Below the pieces are notes generated by a model. It searched no databases. It was given only the letters and a program-made list of their open reading frames with translations, and was not told the origin of the DNA. Source: Alkalispirillum mobile (GTDB lineage Bacteria; Pseudomonadota; Gammaproteobacteria; Nitrococcales; Halorhodospiraceae). Taken from it: DNA of 64,000 bases. The stretch is from positions 806,001 through 870,000 of the forward strand of contig NZ_RCDA01000001.1 of NCBI RefSeq assembly GCF_003664325.1, in the 5' to 3' direction. Positions 1-7,739 of this stretch are shown piece after piece (within the stretch, counting starts at the first letter, position 1; every line of letters starts with the position of its first letter). The translations under genes were made by a program, and so were the position numbers.

Positions 1-62
1 GCGCTGGTGGTGGTCTTGCCCACCCCGCCCTTGCCGGAGGTCACTACGACGATCTTTGCCAC
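1..62 (-). CDS. minD: Septum site-determining protein MinD (N-terminus only, runs off the left edge)
   Basis: Only the first about 20 codons are in the window, read on the minus strand from a GTG at 60-62. They encode VAKIVVVTSGKGGVGKTTTS, which contains the deviant Walker A motif KGGVGKTT of the MinD/ParA ATPase family. A GAGGAG Shine-Dalgarno lies about 8 nt upstream. MinD is the membrane-cycling ATPase that recruits MinC to block FtsZ assembly at the cell poles. The gene follows minC on the same strand with a 33-nt gap, the usual minC-minD order. The rest of the protein is not visible, but motif plus neighbour make the call safe. Confidence 0.93.
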   Translation of the reverse strand, partial: MAKIVVVTSGKGGVGKTTTS

Positions 63-95
63 GGGGTTATCTCCTCGATCTGTTGGGTCCGCCTC

Positions 96-827
96 TTACA
101 GCGGGGCCACCTTCAGGCTGTCGCCTTCCAGGTAGATCTGTACGTTTTTGCCACGCTCGTCATCGCCGATATGCTCGCTGACGCGGTATTGGCCGGCGAT
201 GGAGACCAGTTCCGGGTCCAACCGGGCGCAAAAGATGCGCGCCTCGGTATCCCCCTGCACGCCGGCCATGGCGCGTCCCTTGAGCGCGCCGTAGATGTGG
301 ATGTGGCCGTCGGCCAGCACCTCGGCACCGGCACTGACCATGGAGGTCACGATCAGGTCGCCACCCCGGGCATAGACCTGCTGGCCGGAGCGCACCGGCT
401 GCGTGATCAGCATCGATCGGGTCGGTTGCGGCTCCGGCGCGGGGGCGGGGGCCGGGGCCGCCTCAGGCATGGGCTCGGCCTTCCGCGGTGCCGGCTCCCG
501 ACCACTGGCCTCGATCAGCGGCAGGCCCGCGGCCGAGGCGAAGGCACCGGCCTCGTCACCGGCCGGCTTGACCCCCAGCACCACCAGGCCGTGCGCCTGC
601 AGCGCCTGGCACAGTGCCTCGCCGTCCAGCCCGGCCACCGCCTCACCCAGCGGCTCGGGGTCGAGCAACACCGGCAGCCCACGGAAAAACTCGGGGGCCT
701 CTGCAACGCGGGCGGCGAGGCTGTCCAGCAGATCCGCCTGCTGCGCCGTCAACAGACGCAGCACCGTGACGGTCATCATCCGCCCTTTGAATTCCAGGGC
801 GCTCACACGCGTGGCCTCCACGCTCAT
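96..827 (-). CDS. minC: Septum site-determining protein MinC
   Basis: The 243-aa product matches MinC in length and two-domain layout. Residues 1-105 are the N-terminal FtsZ-inhibiting domain. A Pro/Ala-rich linker (APAPAPEPQP) lies around 125-135. Residues 140-243 form the C-terminal beta-helix domain that dimerises and binds MinD, with the typical stretches PVRSGQQVYARGGDLIV and HIYGALKGRAMAG. In the Min system MinC blocks Z-ring formation away from midcell. minD follows immediately on the same strand, so the two are very probably co-transcribed. The roughly 195 bp upstream (828-1022) holds no gene and no clear promoter that I could identify. Confidence 0.95.
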   Translation of the reverse strand: MSVEATRVSALEFKGRMMTVTVLRLLTAQQADLLDSLAARVAEAPEFFRGLPVLLDPEPLGEAVAGLDGEALCQALQAHGLVVLGVKPAGDEAGAFASAAGLPLIEASGREPAPRKAEPMPEAAPAPAPAPEPQPTRSMLITQPVRSGQQVYARGGDLIVTSMVSAGAEVLADGHIHIYGALKGRAMAGVQGDTEARIFCARLDPELVSIAGQYRVSEHIGDDERGKNVQIYLEGDSLKVAPL

Positions 828-1022
828 GCGATGCCCACCCTCGCGGGGGATAGGGTCTCACGTTTGGTGATCATGGCTTCCTGCAGGGTTCAGAAAACAA
901 GGCGGCGCCCCCACCGTCCCGGCCGGAGCGCCGCGCCCTTTATAGCGCGCTGCAGCATGAGCAATCAACCCGTAAAGCAAGCCAATTCGGCGGAATGCGC
1001 CCAACAGCCGCCCGCCATGCAA

Positions 1023-1982
1023 TCAGGGCGGCGAAATCAGTCTGCCAGCGGCGCGATCCGGAAAGACTGCACCTCGGCGGGTCGGTAATGGTTCGGCATC
1101 ACGCCACCGCGGACCGCGGGCCTCTGGGTGAATGATGACCACCGGCCGGACCGAGAGGCCGGAGAGCAGCCGGTAGAGCCGGATCCGCAGGCGAGTGATC
1201 TCCGGCATGCGATCAGCCGGTAGACGGATCTCCAGAAGGAGATAGGGCCCCATCTTGGTGGAGCGCGCCTGCTCGGCCGGCACATCCGCCTTCGCCAACG
1301 CCTCGGCCACCCGGGCCTGCAGCTCGGCCGGCGGCGCGGCCAGAACCAGCTCGCGCACCGCCTCGGACGTCATTTTCATCGGCACGACGATGAAGTAACC
1401 CGCCACCAACAGCACCATGGCCGGGTCCGCATAGGCCGCGTAATCGCCCCAGTGGGTGCGTTCCAGTGCGGCTGCCAGCCCAAAACCGAGCAACACGGCC
1501 AGACTCAGCACGGTGTCCATCAGCCACTGACGGCGCTCGGCCGTGACAAGACCACTGCCCACATGGCGTTGCGCCCAGCGCAGGTAGCCCCATACCAGGG
1601 CACAGGCCAGCACGCTGATACCCGCAAAGGCCATGGCCAGCCCCGGCTCCACCAGACGACCGCCGGTCAACAGCGCGTGCACCGCCGACGCCATGGAGAG
1701 CAGGCAGATCAGGGTGATGGTCAACCCCTTGACCGTGATCACCAGCGGTTCGATGGCTCCCCGCCCAAACGGGAAGCGCTGGTTGGCCGGTTTCCGGACC
1801 ACCCGGGCGGCGTAAACCGAGAGCAACGTCAACACCAGACTGACCAGCGAGTAGGCCCCGTCGAACAGGATGACCAGGGAGTTGATCCATAACCCCCAGC
1901 CGACGCCGCCGAGCGCAAACAGCCCGGCAATGGCCGCCGACAGTTTCAGCGCCGTGTTTTCCCTCGCCCAGAACGAAATCAT
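1023..1982 (-). CDS. Cation diffusion facilitator (CDF) family transporter
   Basis: This 319-aa membrane protein has about six hydrophobic segments in its first 210 residues and a soluble C-terminal region. Family signs are FDGAYSLVS in the second segment, where CDF proteins carry a metal-binding Asp, the basic loop NQRFPFGRGAIEPL (classical form: HPYGHGR.E), and DTVLSLAV in the fifth segment. CDF proteins export Zn, Fe, Co or other divalent cations in exchange for protons. The second metal-site residue is not in its classical position, so the ion cannot be predicted. The start is backed by GGGAGG 6 nt upstream. It diverges from a LysR regulator 91 bp away, which may control it. Confidence 0.8.
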   Translation of the reverse strand: MISFWARENTALKLSAAIAGLFALGGVGWGLWINSLVILFDGAYSLVSLVLTLLSVYAARVVRKPANQRFPFGRGAIEPLVITVKGLTITLICLLSMASAVHALLTGGRLVEPGLAMAFAGISVLACALVWGYLRWAQRHVGSGLVTAERRQWLMDTVLSLAVLLGFGLAAALERTHWGDYAAYADPAMVLLVAGYFIVVPMKMTSEAVRELVLAAPPAELQARVAEALAKADVPAEQARSTKMGPYLLLEIRLPADRMPEITRLRIRLYRLLSGLSVRPVVIIHPEARGPRWRDAEPLPTRRGAVFPDRAAGRLISPP

Positions 1983-2045
1983 GATGACCTCCCGTTAATT
2001 CGACGGTTATTCTAGGGCCACCATTTGGCAAGCGTGAGTCGCTGA

Positions 2046-2064
2046 GCGACGGAATTCCCGTCGC
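2046..2064. promoter_or_regulatory. Inverted repeat in the CDF/LysR divergent gap (candidate LysR operator)
   Basis: The arms GCGACGG and CCGTCGC are perfect over 7 bp around a 5-nt centre (AATTC). A further half-site, TTCGACGG, occurs about 45 bp upstream near 1998-2005. Position between two divergent genes, one encoding a LysR regulator, suggests an operator. It ends 9 nt before the regulator's ATG, which lacks a clear Shine-Dalgarno, so it could also act as an RNA hairpin. Confidence 0.4.
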
Positions 2065-2073
2065 GTTAACACC

Positions 2074-2955
2074 ATGAAAGACAGTCAGATCGAGATATTC
2101 CTTGCCGTGGTGGAACACGGCAGCGTGGCGGGCGCCGCCCGCACCCTGGGACGCAGCCGCACCACGGTGAGCACCGCGCTCAGCGCGCTGGAGGATGAAC
2201 TGGGTGTGCCGCTGTTCGAGCGCAGCGGCAACCAGCTGCACCTCACGCCGGTGGGTGGCAGCATTGTCACGGACTGCCAGCGCCTGCAGCAGGTGGTCGG
2301 GCAAATACAGGCCCGTTGCCGACACCATATGAGCGGCGCTGAGTCCGCCCTGCGCATCGCCCGCGATGACGCCCTGCCCGAAGCCGCCTGGCGGGACCTG
2401 CTGCGCCGGATGAAACGCGCATTCCCGCACACCAGCGTTTCGGTCTACCTGGCCCCGCCCCGGGAGCTGCCCGACCTGGTGGAGCGCCAGGCCGTGGACG
2501 TGGCCTACGGCCTGATGCCCCAGATACTCAGCGTGGGCTACCAATGGTTCCGGGAACTGGCGGATGTCCGCATGCTGACGGTGGCGGCCAGCGACCACCC
2601 GCTGGCGACCCTGCCCCGAGTCACACAGGACGACCTGGTCGGGCACACCGAAATCGTGCTGGCTTATCTGGACAAGGACGGGTTGATTCCGGAATCGCCC
2701 GAGACGGACAACTACCTGGCCTTCACGCAGTATGAGTTGATCCGGGATGCCGTGATCGAGGGCGCGGGGTGGGCGGATCTGCCCCTGCCGCTGATCAGCC
2801 ATGCGCTGCGCCACGAGCAGTTACGCACCATCCCGCACCCCGGCGCAAAATGGTGGAAGACCTTCTGCGTGCTGGAGTCCGAGCAAGCCCACGGCGGGCC
2901 GGTGGTGACCTGGCTGGCCAATGAACTGGAGGCGTACCTGAGCCGGATCAGCTGA
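2074..2955 (+). CDS. LysR-family transcriptional regulator
   Basis: The 293-aa protein has the standard LysR length. Residues 1-60 form the winged helix-turn-helix, with FLAVVEHGSVAGAARTLGRS, then the recognition segment TVSTALSALEDELGVPLFER and the linker LTPVG. Residues 90-290 are the periplasmic-binding-like effector domain. The inducer is unknown. It diverges from the CDF transporter across 91 bp containing an inverted repeat, the usual arrangement of a LysR gene and its target, so the transporter is the first candidate target. It converges with the S24 repressor gene downstream, 31 bp apart. Confidence 0.9.
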   Translation: MKDSQIEIFLAVVEHGSVAGAARTLGRSRTTVSTALSALEDELGVPLFERSGNQLHLTPVGGSIVTDCQRLQQVVGQIQARCRHHMSGAESALRIARDDALPEAAWRDLLRRMKRAFPHTSVSVYLAPPRELPDLVERQAVDVAYGLMPQILSVGYQWFRELADVRMLTVAASDHPLATLPRVTQDDLVGHTEIVLAYLDKDGLIPESPETDNYLAFTQYELIRDAVIEGAGWADLPLPLISHALRHEQLRTIPHPGAKWWKTFCVLESEQAHGGPVVTWLANELEAYLSRIS

Positions 2956-2986
2956 GCCCCCGCGGAGGGGCGCCCGCACCCCGGCG

Positions 2987-3730
2987 TCAGATGCGGCGCG
3001 CCATCCAGACCACCCGCCCGACAATGTTGAGTTCGGCGGCGTCTTCAGTGCTTATGTGCTGGTCCGCGTACTGCGGGTTATCACTCCGTACCCACAGCCC
3101 CCCCTTCCAGTCCACCTGCAGGCGCTTGGCCACCACGTGGTGATCCAGGCGCAGGACGTAAATGGCGTCCTCGGCGAGGTCCCGCTCCCGGGTATCGACC
3201 ATAAGCAGGTCGCCGTCCGCCACCGTGGGCACCATGGAATCGCCCCCCGCGCAGACCAGCACCAGCCCCTCCGGGGCCAGTCCCTCCCCCAGCAGCCAAT
3301 CACGACGGAACGCCAAGCGCTCCGCCATCCGCTCATCCGGGGACTGGTCGGCGGCGCTGTCGCACTGGGCCTCGTACCAGGGAATCAGAGCAAACTCACC
3401 GGCATACCGCGCCTGCAGGGTATTTGCGACCCGAAGCCCGGCGGCCTCTCCGCACTCGCGCACCGGCAATTCGCCGGTAGCGAGCCAACCGACCCGTACG
3501 TCAGCGGCGCGGGCAATCATGATCAACTTCTCAAGCCCGGGCATCGAGCCCTCTAGATACTTCCGGATCAGGCTGTCGCTGATGCCGCACCGCTGCGCGA
3601 AGCGGAACACCGGCTGGTCACCGATCGCCAGGCGCAGACGGCGGGAAAACGCTGCACCCACGCTCTCCGGCTCGGGCCCTCCCCCTGTAATGACTGCCTC
3701 GAGCCGCTGCTGCTCTTGTGTTTTATGCAT
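2987..3730 (-). CDS. Phage-type repressor: XRE helix-turn-helix plus S24 LexA-like peptidase domain
   Basis: The 247-aa protein resembles CI/C2-type repressors. A helix-turn-helix lies around residues 30-65 (RFAQRCGISDSLIRKYLEGS). The S24 domain fills the second half, with the catalytic Ser in GGDSMVPTV and the catalytic Lys in VAKRLQV. Such repressors silence phage or stress genes and can self-cleave on RecA activation, although stand-alone chromosomal relatives often only sense. No other phage gene is adjacent. An AT-rich island with a near-perfect 14-bp palindrome lies upstream, a plausible site of autoregulation. It could be a prophage remnant or a domesticated regulator. Confidence 0.85.
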   Translation of the reverse strand: MHKTQEQQRLEAVITGGGPEPESVGAAFSRRLRLAIGDQPVFRFAQRCGISDSLIRKYLEGSMPGLEKLIMIARAADVRVGWLATGELPVRECGEAAGLRVANTLQARYAGEFALIPWYEAQCDSAADQSPDERMAERLAFRRDWLLGEGLAPEGLVLVCAGGDSMVPTVADGDLLMVDTRERDLAEDAIYVLRLDHHVVAKRLQVDWKGGLWVRSDNPQYADQHISTEDAAELNIVGRVVWMARRI

Positions 3731-4061
3731 AGTGACGCCTCAGAGTCTGGCGCAGGGCACTCGCCGCTTGCCGGCCGGGGCCGCTGACGCACTGATCACC
3801 ACCGCCGCGGTCGTCGACCGCGCCGGCTGCTTCTCCTCTTTACCTTAGGGTAACCATACCACTAATGTTTGCATTTTTCCGGCACGCTAAACCGGCATAT
3901 AATAAAAAACTACAAGCCCCGAAAAAACGGACTGGCCCTGCGACGCCTGGTCGCTTATTATTGAACAAAACAGAGGCCCTTGAGCGCCCATTAAATTCAG
4001 CTTTTTTTGTCATTATTTCCAACAAAAAACAAAAGACTCACACTCAGGAGCGAGTCGAGCC
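3731..4061. other. AT-rich intergenic island upstream of the S24 repressor
   Basis: From about 3855 to 4040 the base composition drops well below that of the surroundings, with A- and T-runs such as AATAAAAAAC and TTTTTTTGTC. It holds a 14-bp palindrome at 3840-3853 and a perfect TATAAT at 3898-3903 on the plus strand, preceded by a poor -35 (TTTTCC, 17-bp spacing). That box may drive the 60-aa protein at 4062. Short open frames crossing it show no coding character. Confidence 0.5.
3840..3853. promoter_or_regulatory. Near-perfect 14-bp palindrome, candidate repressor operator
   Basis: TTACCTTAGGGTAA is a palindrome with one mismatched pair (T-G) near the centre. It lies 110 bp upstream of the S24 repressor start. 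On the minus strand a TATGGT box (-10-like) sits directly before it, so a bound protein would cover the expected transcription start. This is the arrangement expected for autoregulation. It rests on pattern only. Confidence 0.4.
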
Positions 4062-4244
4062 ATGTGGATCTACGTTATCGTCACCGGCCTGGTTGCCTGG
4101 CACGGACTCACCTATCGCGACAAGAACGGTGAACACCCCCCTGTGCACCTGCTGTTCGGGTGCATTGCCCTGATGTTCTGCCTCCGCTTCCTGCTGGTGG
4201 ACATCATGGAACTCCCGATCCCGGGTGTGCCCACATCCGGCTGA
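4062..4244 (+). CDS. Small membrane protein of unknown function (60 aa)
   Basis: AGGAG precedes the ATG by 11 nt, and a perfect -10 hexamer lies about 160 bp upstream. The product has two hydrophobic stretches, IYVIVTGLVAWHGL (residues 3-16) and LLFGCIALMFCLRFLLV (30-46), separated by a charged loop (YRDKNGEHPP). I do not recognise a family. It is downstream of and divergent from the S24 repressor, so it could be a repressor-controlled small protein. Coding status is supported by the ribosome site and the membrane pattern rather than homology. Confidence 0.55.
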   Translation: MWIYVIVTGLVAWHGLTYRDKNGEHPPVHLLFGCIALMFCLRFLLVDIMELPIPGVPTSG

Positions 4245-4255
4245 TACCCACCGGA

Positions 4256-4276
4256 CCGGCGGCGGCCCGCCGCCGG
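4256..4276. terminator. GC hairpin between convergent genes
   Basis: CCGGCGGCGG and CCGCCGCCGG are perfect 10-bp arms around a single base, giving about 8-9 pairs with a short loop. It sits in the 33-bp gap between the convergent 60-aa protein and TPR genes. No T-run follows on either strand, so a bidirectional terminator is plausible but not certain. Confidence 0.4.
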
Positions 4277-4277
4277 A

Positions 4278-4859
4278 TCAGGGCCGCTGCCGGTAAGTCC
4301 GCTGCGCTTTATCCTCTTCCGGCATGCTCAGCATGCGCTCCTCCTCCGGCAGTGCCAGCTGCGCCCGCAGGTAATCGGCGCGGTCCGCCACCGTTGGCGG
4401 AGGCTCATTCATGTGCAACAGGCGGGTGATCAAGCCCGGTCCTTCCGCCACCGCGTCATCCAGGTGCATTGCAACCTCATAGTCCGCCAGCGCCTCCTCA
4501 AACAGCCCCATTCGGTCGTAGGCGATCCCGCGGTTGGCGTAGGTCCCGGCAAACTCGGGCTGCTGTTCAATGGCCTGATCAAACCAGCTAATGGCCTCCT
4601 CATGACGCCCCTTCTGGAGCAGGGCGCGGGCCTTCCCCCGGATGGCATCGGTGCGCTCGGGGTCCGCCTGCAGGGAGTCGCGGTAGTTGCGCAGGGCCCG
4701 CTCATAGTTGCCATCGGCAAAGGCACGGTCCGCCGCTTTATGGGCCACCTCGCCTGGCGCCGGGTCTGTGCGCAGGGCCTCGAAAATAATCCAGCCGGTG
4801 GATAGCACCATCACGGCCACGGCAATTCGGGTCAGGATTCGGCTGCTGAGTTCATCCAT
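4278..4859 (-). CDS. Membrane-anchored TPR-repeat protein
   Basis: The 193-aa product has an N-terminal membrane anchor (IAVAVMVLSTGWIIFEAL, residues 12-29). About three tetratricopeptide repeats follow between residues 40 and 140, for example AFADGNYERALRNYRDSLQA and GRHEEAISWFDQAIEQQPEF. TPR units mediate protein contacts, so this is probably a scaffold on the periplasmic face. It overlaps the end of the preceding two-TM gene by 8 nt. Together with the large symporter upstream they form one minus-strand operon, suggesting a role in assembly or control of that transporter. The precise function is unknown. Confidence 0.75.
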   Translation of the reverse strand: MDELSSRILTRIAVAVMVLSTGWIIFEALRTDPAPGEVAHKAADRAFADGNYERALRNYRDSLQADPERTDAIRGKARALLQKGRHEEAISWFDQAIEQQPEFAGTYANRGIAYDRMGLFEEALADYEVAMHLDDAVAEGPGLITRLLHMNEPPPTVADRADYLRAQLALPEEERMLSMPEEDKAQRTYRQRP

Positions 4860-5091
4860 AGGTCGGCATACCCACGATATTCAGACTGAAAATGAAGGAA
4901 AATGCGATGCTGATAAAGGTGGCCAACACCCAGGCGCGCCTTTTCTGGCCCGCCAACTCCTCATCAGACAGTTCCCGTTGCACCCGTATCTGCAATCGGC
5001 GCACGCTGAAATTGAAAATCAGGTGCCGCACGGGAAAAGACAAAAGAATTGCAAAAGCGATAACGTACATTGCAAACGTAAATGGCGTCAT
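4852..5091 (-). CDS. Small two-TM protein, candidate partner of the sodium symporter (79 aa)
   Basis: The chosen ATG at 5089-5091 has AGGAGGG about 6 nt upstream, better than the longer open frame reaching 5151. The product has a hydrophobic N-terminus (FAMYVIAFAILLSFPVRHLI), a charged central stretch (RVQRELSDEELAGQKRRAW) and a second hydrophobic segment (VLATFISIAFSFIFSLNIVG). It lies 63 nt after the 725-aa symporter and overlaps the TPR gene. Its position is like that of the DUF4212 small subunit beside the second symporter at 42271, which suggests a small subunit, but I see no DUF4212 signature. Confidence 0.65.
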   Translation of the reverse strand: MTPFTFAMYVIAFAILLSFPVRHLIFNFSVRRLQIRVQRELSDEELAGQKRRAWVLATFISIAFSFIFSLNIVGMPTYG

Positions 5092-5154
5092 CGACACCCT
5101 CCTCGAAGCAGAACGGCGGGCCGGCCAAGGCCGACCCGCCGTGTCCCTCACCGG

Positions 5155-7332
5155 TTAGCTCCTGGCCGGTTCCGGCTCGGGCTCACCCGCATCCGCATCC
5201 GTGGTGGCCGCGTCCTCGTCGTAGAGGATCTCGATCTCCTTCTTCGGCACGGTGCTCATTTCCATCTTGTAGCAGAGGAACCACATCATGAACACGCCGA
5301 ACAGCCAGCAAAGAATCTGGTAGGCGTAGATGGACGGGAAGCCGAACACCCACCAGGTCGACGGATCACTCGGGTTACCGAACAGGTAGGTCCCGATGAT
5401 GTTGCCCGGGCCAATGGCGAAGATGTAGTAAACCGCCACGATGCCCCAGGCCACCGGGATCAGCCGCCGCTTGTCCTGCGGCACCCCGGCATGCTCCCGC
5501 AGCCACTTGTGGAACGTCTCCTTGTGTTCCGTCTCGCGGGCATCCTGGGTGAACGCGGACACCGCGATGGCCACACCCATGTTCAGCACGATCCCCCAAC
5601 CACCGGAGTGGATGGTGAGCGGCCAACGGCCCCAGGGCAGATCCAGCCCCAGCGTGCTCGCCAGTGCCAGGCCCATGTTGTCGGTGAACAGCACGGCCAG
5701 GATACCGACGATCAGGCCGGCCACCACACCCTGCCGGGTCAGCCACGACCAGTAGCAGACCGCGATCAGCGGCACCCACATCTGCAGACCCAGGGCTACC
5801 GCGGTACCGCCCAGCAACACCAGGGCATCCGTGGTGAAGGTCGCCACGAGCAACGCCGCGAACACCAGGATGGTCACCACGATACGACCCACCTGCTTCT
5901 GGACATTGTGGCTGACATTGGGGTTGATGAACCGTCGGAGCACATCGCGGGTATAGATCCCGGACGTGGTGGACATGTAGGCCGCACCCGTGGACTGGAA
6001 CGCGCCCAGCGCACAGACCGCCAGCAGACCCACAAACCAGGGGGCAACCCCCTCCAGCAGACCCATCAGCTGCGGCACCAGACCGGTGTCACCACCGCCC
6101 TCGCGGCGCAGGTCCACCCAGCCAGAGGCTTCACGCGGATCCTCCCCGGCACGCAAGGCGTCCAGACCATCGTCGATCATCTGGTTGACCTCGTCGCGGC
6201 TCAACTCGGGGTTGAAGGTCGCGATCAGGCCACGCTGCAGCACCACGTCCTCCCGGGTGTCGTACAGATCCCGGTACTCCCCCAGGGTCTCCTCATAGGC
6301 CGGGTTGTGGACATCGCGGGCCAGGTCCGTGTTGGCGCCCAGGCCGTGACCGGCCATGGCCTGCACCGCCAGCAACACCACGATCACCGCACCGGAGATC
6401 AGCGCAGAAGCCCAGGTCTGCTGCGGGGCGAAGGGCCGCGGGTCCTTGTTGGAGAAGGCCCACATGGTGAAGGACGGCGAGGCCATGATGCCGGCCATGC
6501 TCATCATGTAGCTGAGCACCATCACCGAGGTCCAGGCACCACCGGTGGCATCCCCGACGTTGCTGACCCACTGGATCACCCCGGGTGTCGCCACGTAGCC
6601 ACTGTGTCCGGCCGGTGTGAGGCCGGGCCGGCCGGCTTCCTGACCGCCGGTGACCAGATCCCACTGGCTCGCCGCAGCGATGGCGCGGGACAGATCCCCG
6701 ATGGAACCCATGTAGTTGATGGCCACAAAGCTGATCGCGGTCATGCCGAACAGCAGCAGGATGCACTGCATGGCATCCACGTAGGCCACGGCTCGCAAGC
6801 CGCCCGACGCCACGTAGAACAGGACGATCGCGGAGAGGGCCCACATCCCCACGTTGGTGCCCAGCGCACCGTCCGTCAGGATGTTGAACAGGAACCCGGA
6901 GGCCCGCAGTTGGATACCCAGATAGGGGATCGCGAAGATGGTGGCAACGATCACCACCAGCCAGATAATGGCATTGCTGCGGAAGTAGGCGCTGTACATC
7001 TCACCCGGTGTCACGAACCCCCAGCGGCGCCCGATCATCCACTGCCGCTTTAGGAACAACATACCCGAGATGGGGATACCGATGGCGTACAGCCCGATAT
7101 AACCGTACTGCAACCCGGTCATGTAGAGCAGACCGGGGTGACCGACAAAGGTCCAGCCGGACCACGATGTGGCGGTAGCTGCGAGTATGAATACCCACAT
7201 GGGCACCGACCGCCCGGAAATAAAATAGTCACTGGCGGTTTTCGTCGCCAGGGCACCCTTGATGCCCCAGAAAATACAGTAGCCCCAATAGAGGCCGACG
7301 AAAACCAAAAGCCATATGGCCTTGGGTTCCAT
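5155..7332 (-). CDS. Sodium:solute symporter family (SSS/SLC5) transporter, locus A
   Basis: The 725-aa protein has the many hydrophobic helices of the SSS family. Typical segments include TASDYFISGRSVPMWV near residue 35, TATSWSGWTFVGHPGLLY near 55 (the region lining the Na+/substrate site in family members) and VASGGLRAVAYVDAMQ near 210. It is longer than the usual 500-600 aa because of a soluble insert of about 100 residues (roughly 355-455, including NPELSRDEVNQMIDDG) and an acidic C-terminal tail. The substrate is unknown. Two small membrane-associated genes follow. Upstream and divergent lies a cNMP/CBS/DUF294 gene, a neighbour type also found at the second symporter. A 407-bp AT-rich gap separates them. 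Confidence 0.85.
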   Translation of the reverse strand: MEPKAIWLLVFVGLYWGYCIFWGIKGALATKTASDYFISGRSVPMWVFILAATATSWSGWTFVGHPGLLYMTGLQYGYIGLYAIGIPISGMLFLKRQWMIGRRWGFVTPGEMYSAYFRSNAIIWLVVIVATIFAIPYLGIQLRASGFLFNILTDGALGTNVGMWALSAIVLFYVASGGLRAVAYVDAMQCILLLFGMTAISFVAINYMGSIGDLSRAIAAASQWDLVTGGQEAGRPGLTPAGHSGYVATPGVIQWVSNVGDATGGAWTSVMVLSYMMSMAGIMASPSFTMWAFSNKDPRPFAPQQTWASALISGAVIVVLLAVQAMAGHGLGANTDLARDVHNPAYEETLGEYRDLYDTREDVVLQRGLIATFNPELSRDEVNQMIDDGLDALRAGEDPREASGWVDLRREGGGDTGLVPQLMGLLEGVAPWFVGLLAVCALGAFQSTGAAYMSTTSGIYTRDVLRRFINPNVSHNVQKQVGRIVVTILVFAALLVATFTTDALVLLGGTAVALGLQMWVPLIAVCYWSWLTRQGVVAGLIVGILAVLFTDNMGLALASTLGLDLPWGRWPLTIHSGGWGIVLNMGVAIAVSAFTQDARETEHKETFHKWLREHAGVPQDKRRLIPVAWGIVAVYYIFAIGPGNIIGTYLFGNPSDPSTWWVFGFPSIYAYQILCWLFGVFMMWFLCYKMEMSTVPKKEIEILYDEDAATTDADAGEPEPEPARS

Positions 7333-7739
7333 TATTTCTCCCCTCCATCACATATTCAACTTATTTATATTGCAGAGCAGCACCGACCCGGCATTACAAC
7401 GAGAAGCAATTAAATCGGCTCGAGACCACTCTGATCCGGATTCTAGTCCAGCGGATATCGTTTTCCAATCTGCTGTTTTTGAAGTATTTTTCCACTTTTC
7501 AGCGACAAACTTTCACTTTTTTCACACGCGCCCAAAAAAACTTTCCCGCCGCTCTCAAAAAAGAGAAAAACCGCCTGCGTTCCTCCCTTTTTATTGGCGA
7601 CGGAATAAAAAACGAGCCATTTCTAGACGGCACTTCAGGCACTTTTTTGCCAGTCAACATTCCTGGCAAAAGCGGCTATCTTTGACGGCACGCCACAATG
7701 GATCCCGATCCACAAGCGGATGCAGAGGACTGACAGCAC
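7333..7739. other. AT-rich divergent regulatory region of symporter locus A
   Basis: This 407-bp gap separates the minus-strand symporter from the plus-strand cNMP/CBS/DUF294 gene. It is much more AT-rich than its surroundings. Close to the symporter start the minus strand carries GAGGGGAG as ribosome site and AT-rich -10-like boxes, but no pair I would call a promoter. Near the plus-strand gene are a 9-9-9 inverted repeat (7645-7671) and a short palindrome TGGATC-CC-GATCCA (7699-7712). I see no gene in it. Confidence 0.5.
7645..7671. promoter_or_regulatory. Perfect inverted repeat TTTTGCCAG-N9-CTGGCAAAA
   Basis: Two 9-bp arms match perfectly around a 9-nt spacer, starting 95 bp before the ATG of the cNMP/CBS/DUF294 gene. 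The arm-spacer-arm period places half-sites about 18 bp apart, suited to a dimeric regulator. It lacks a following T-run and neither neighbouring gene ends here, so it is better explained as an operator than a terminator. Confidence 0.45.

Noticed and set aside
2987-3730. LexA SOS repressor
   Set aside because: The helix-turn-helix is XRE/phage type and at 247 aa the protein is longer than LexA (about 200 aa).
3865-4173. Open frames crossing the AT-rich island (102 aa plus strand, 61 aa minus strand)
   Set aside because: Basic, low-complexity products; the 60-aa frame at 4062 has the ribosome site and membrane pattern.
4708-7053. Long plus-strand open frame (781 aa) antisense to the locus A symporter
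   Set aside because: Product is His/Gln/Arg-rich without domains; the minus strand encodes a clear SSS transporter. Typical antisense frame of GC-rich DNA.
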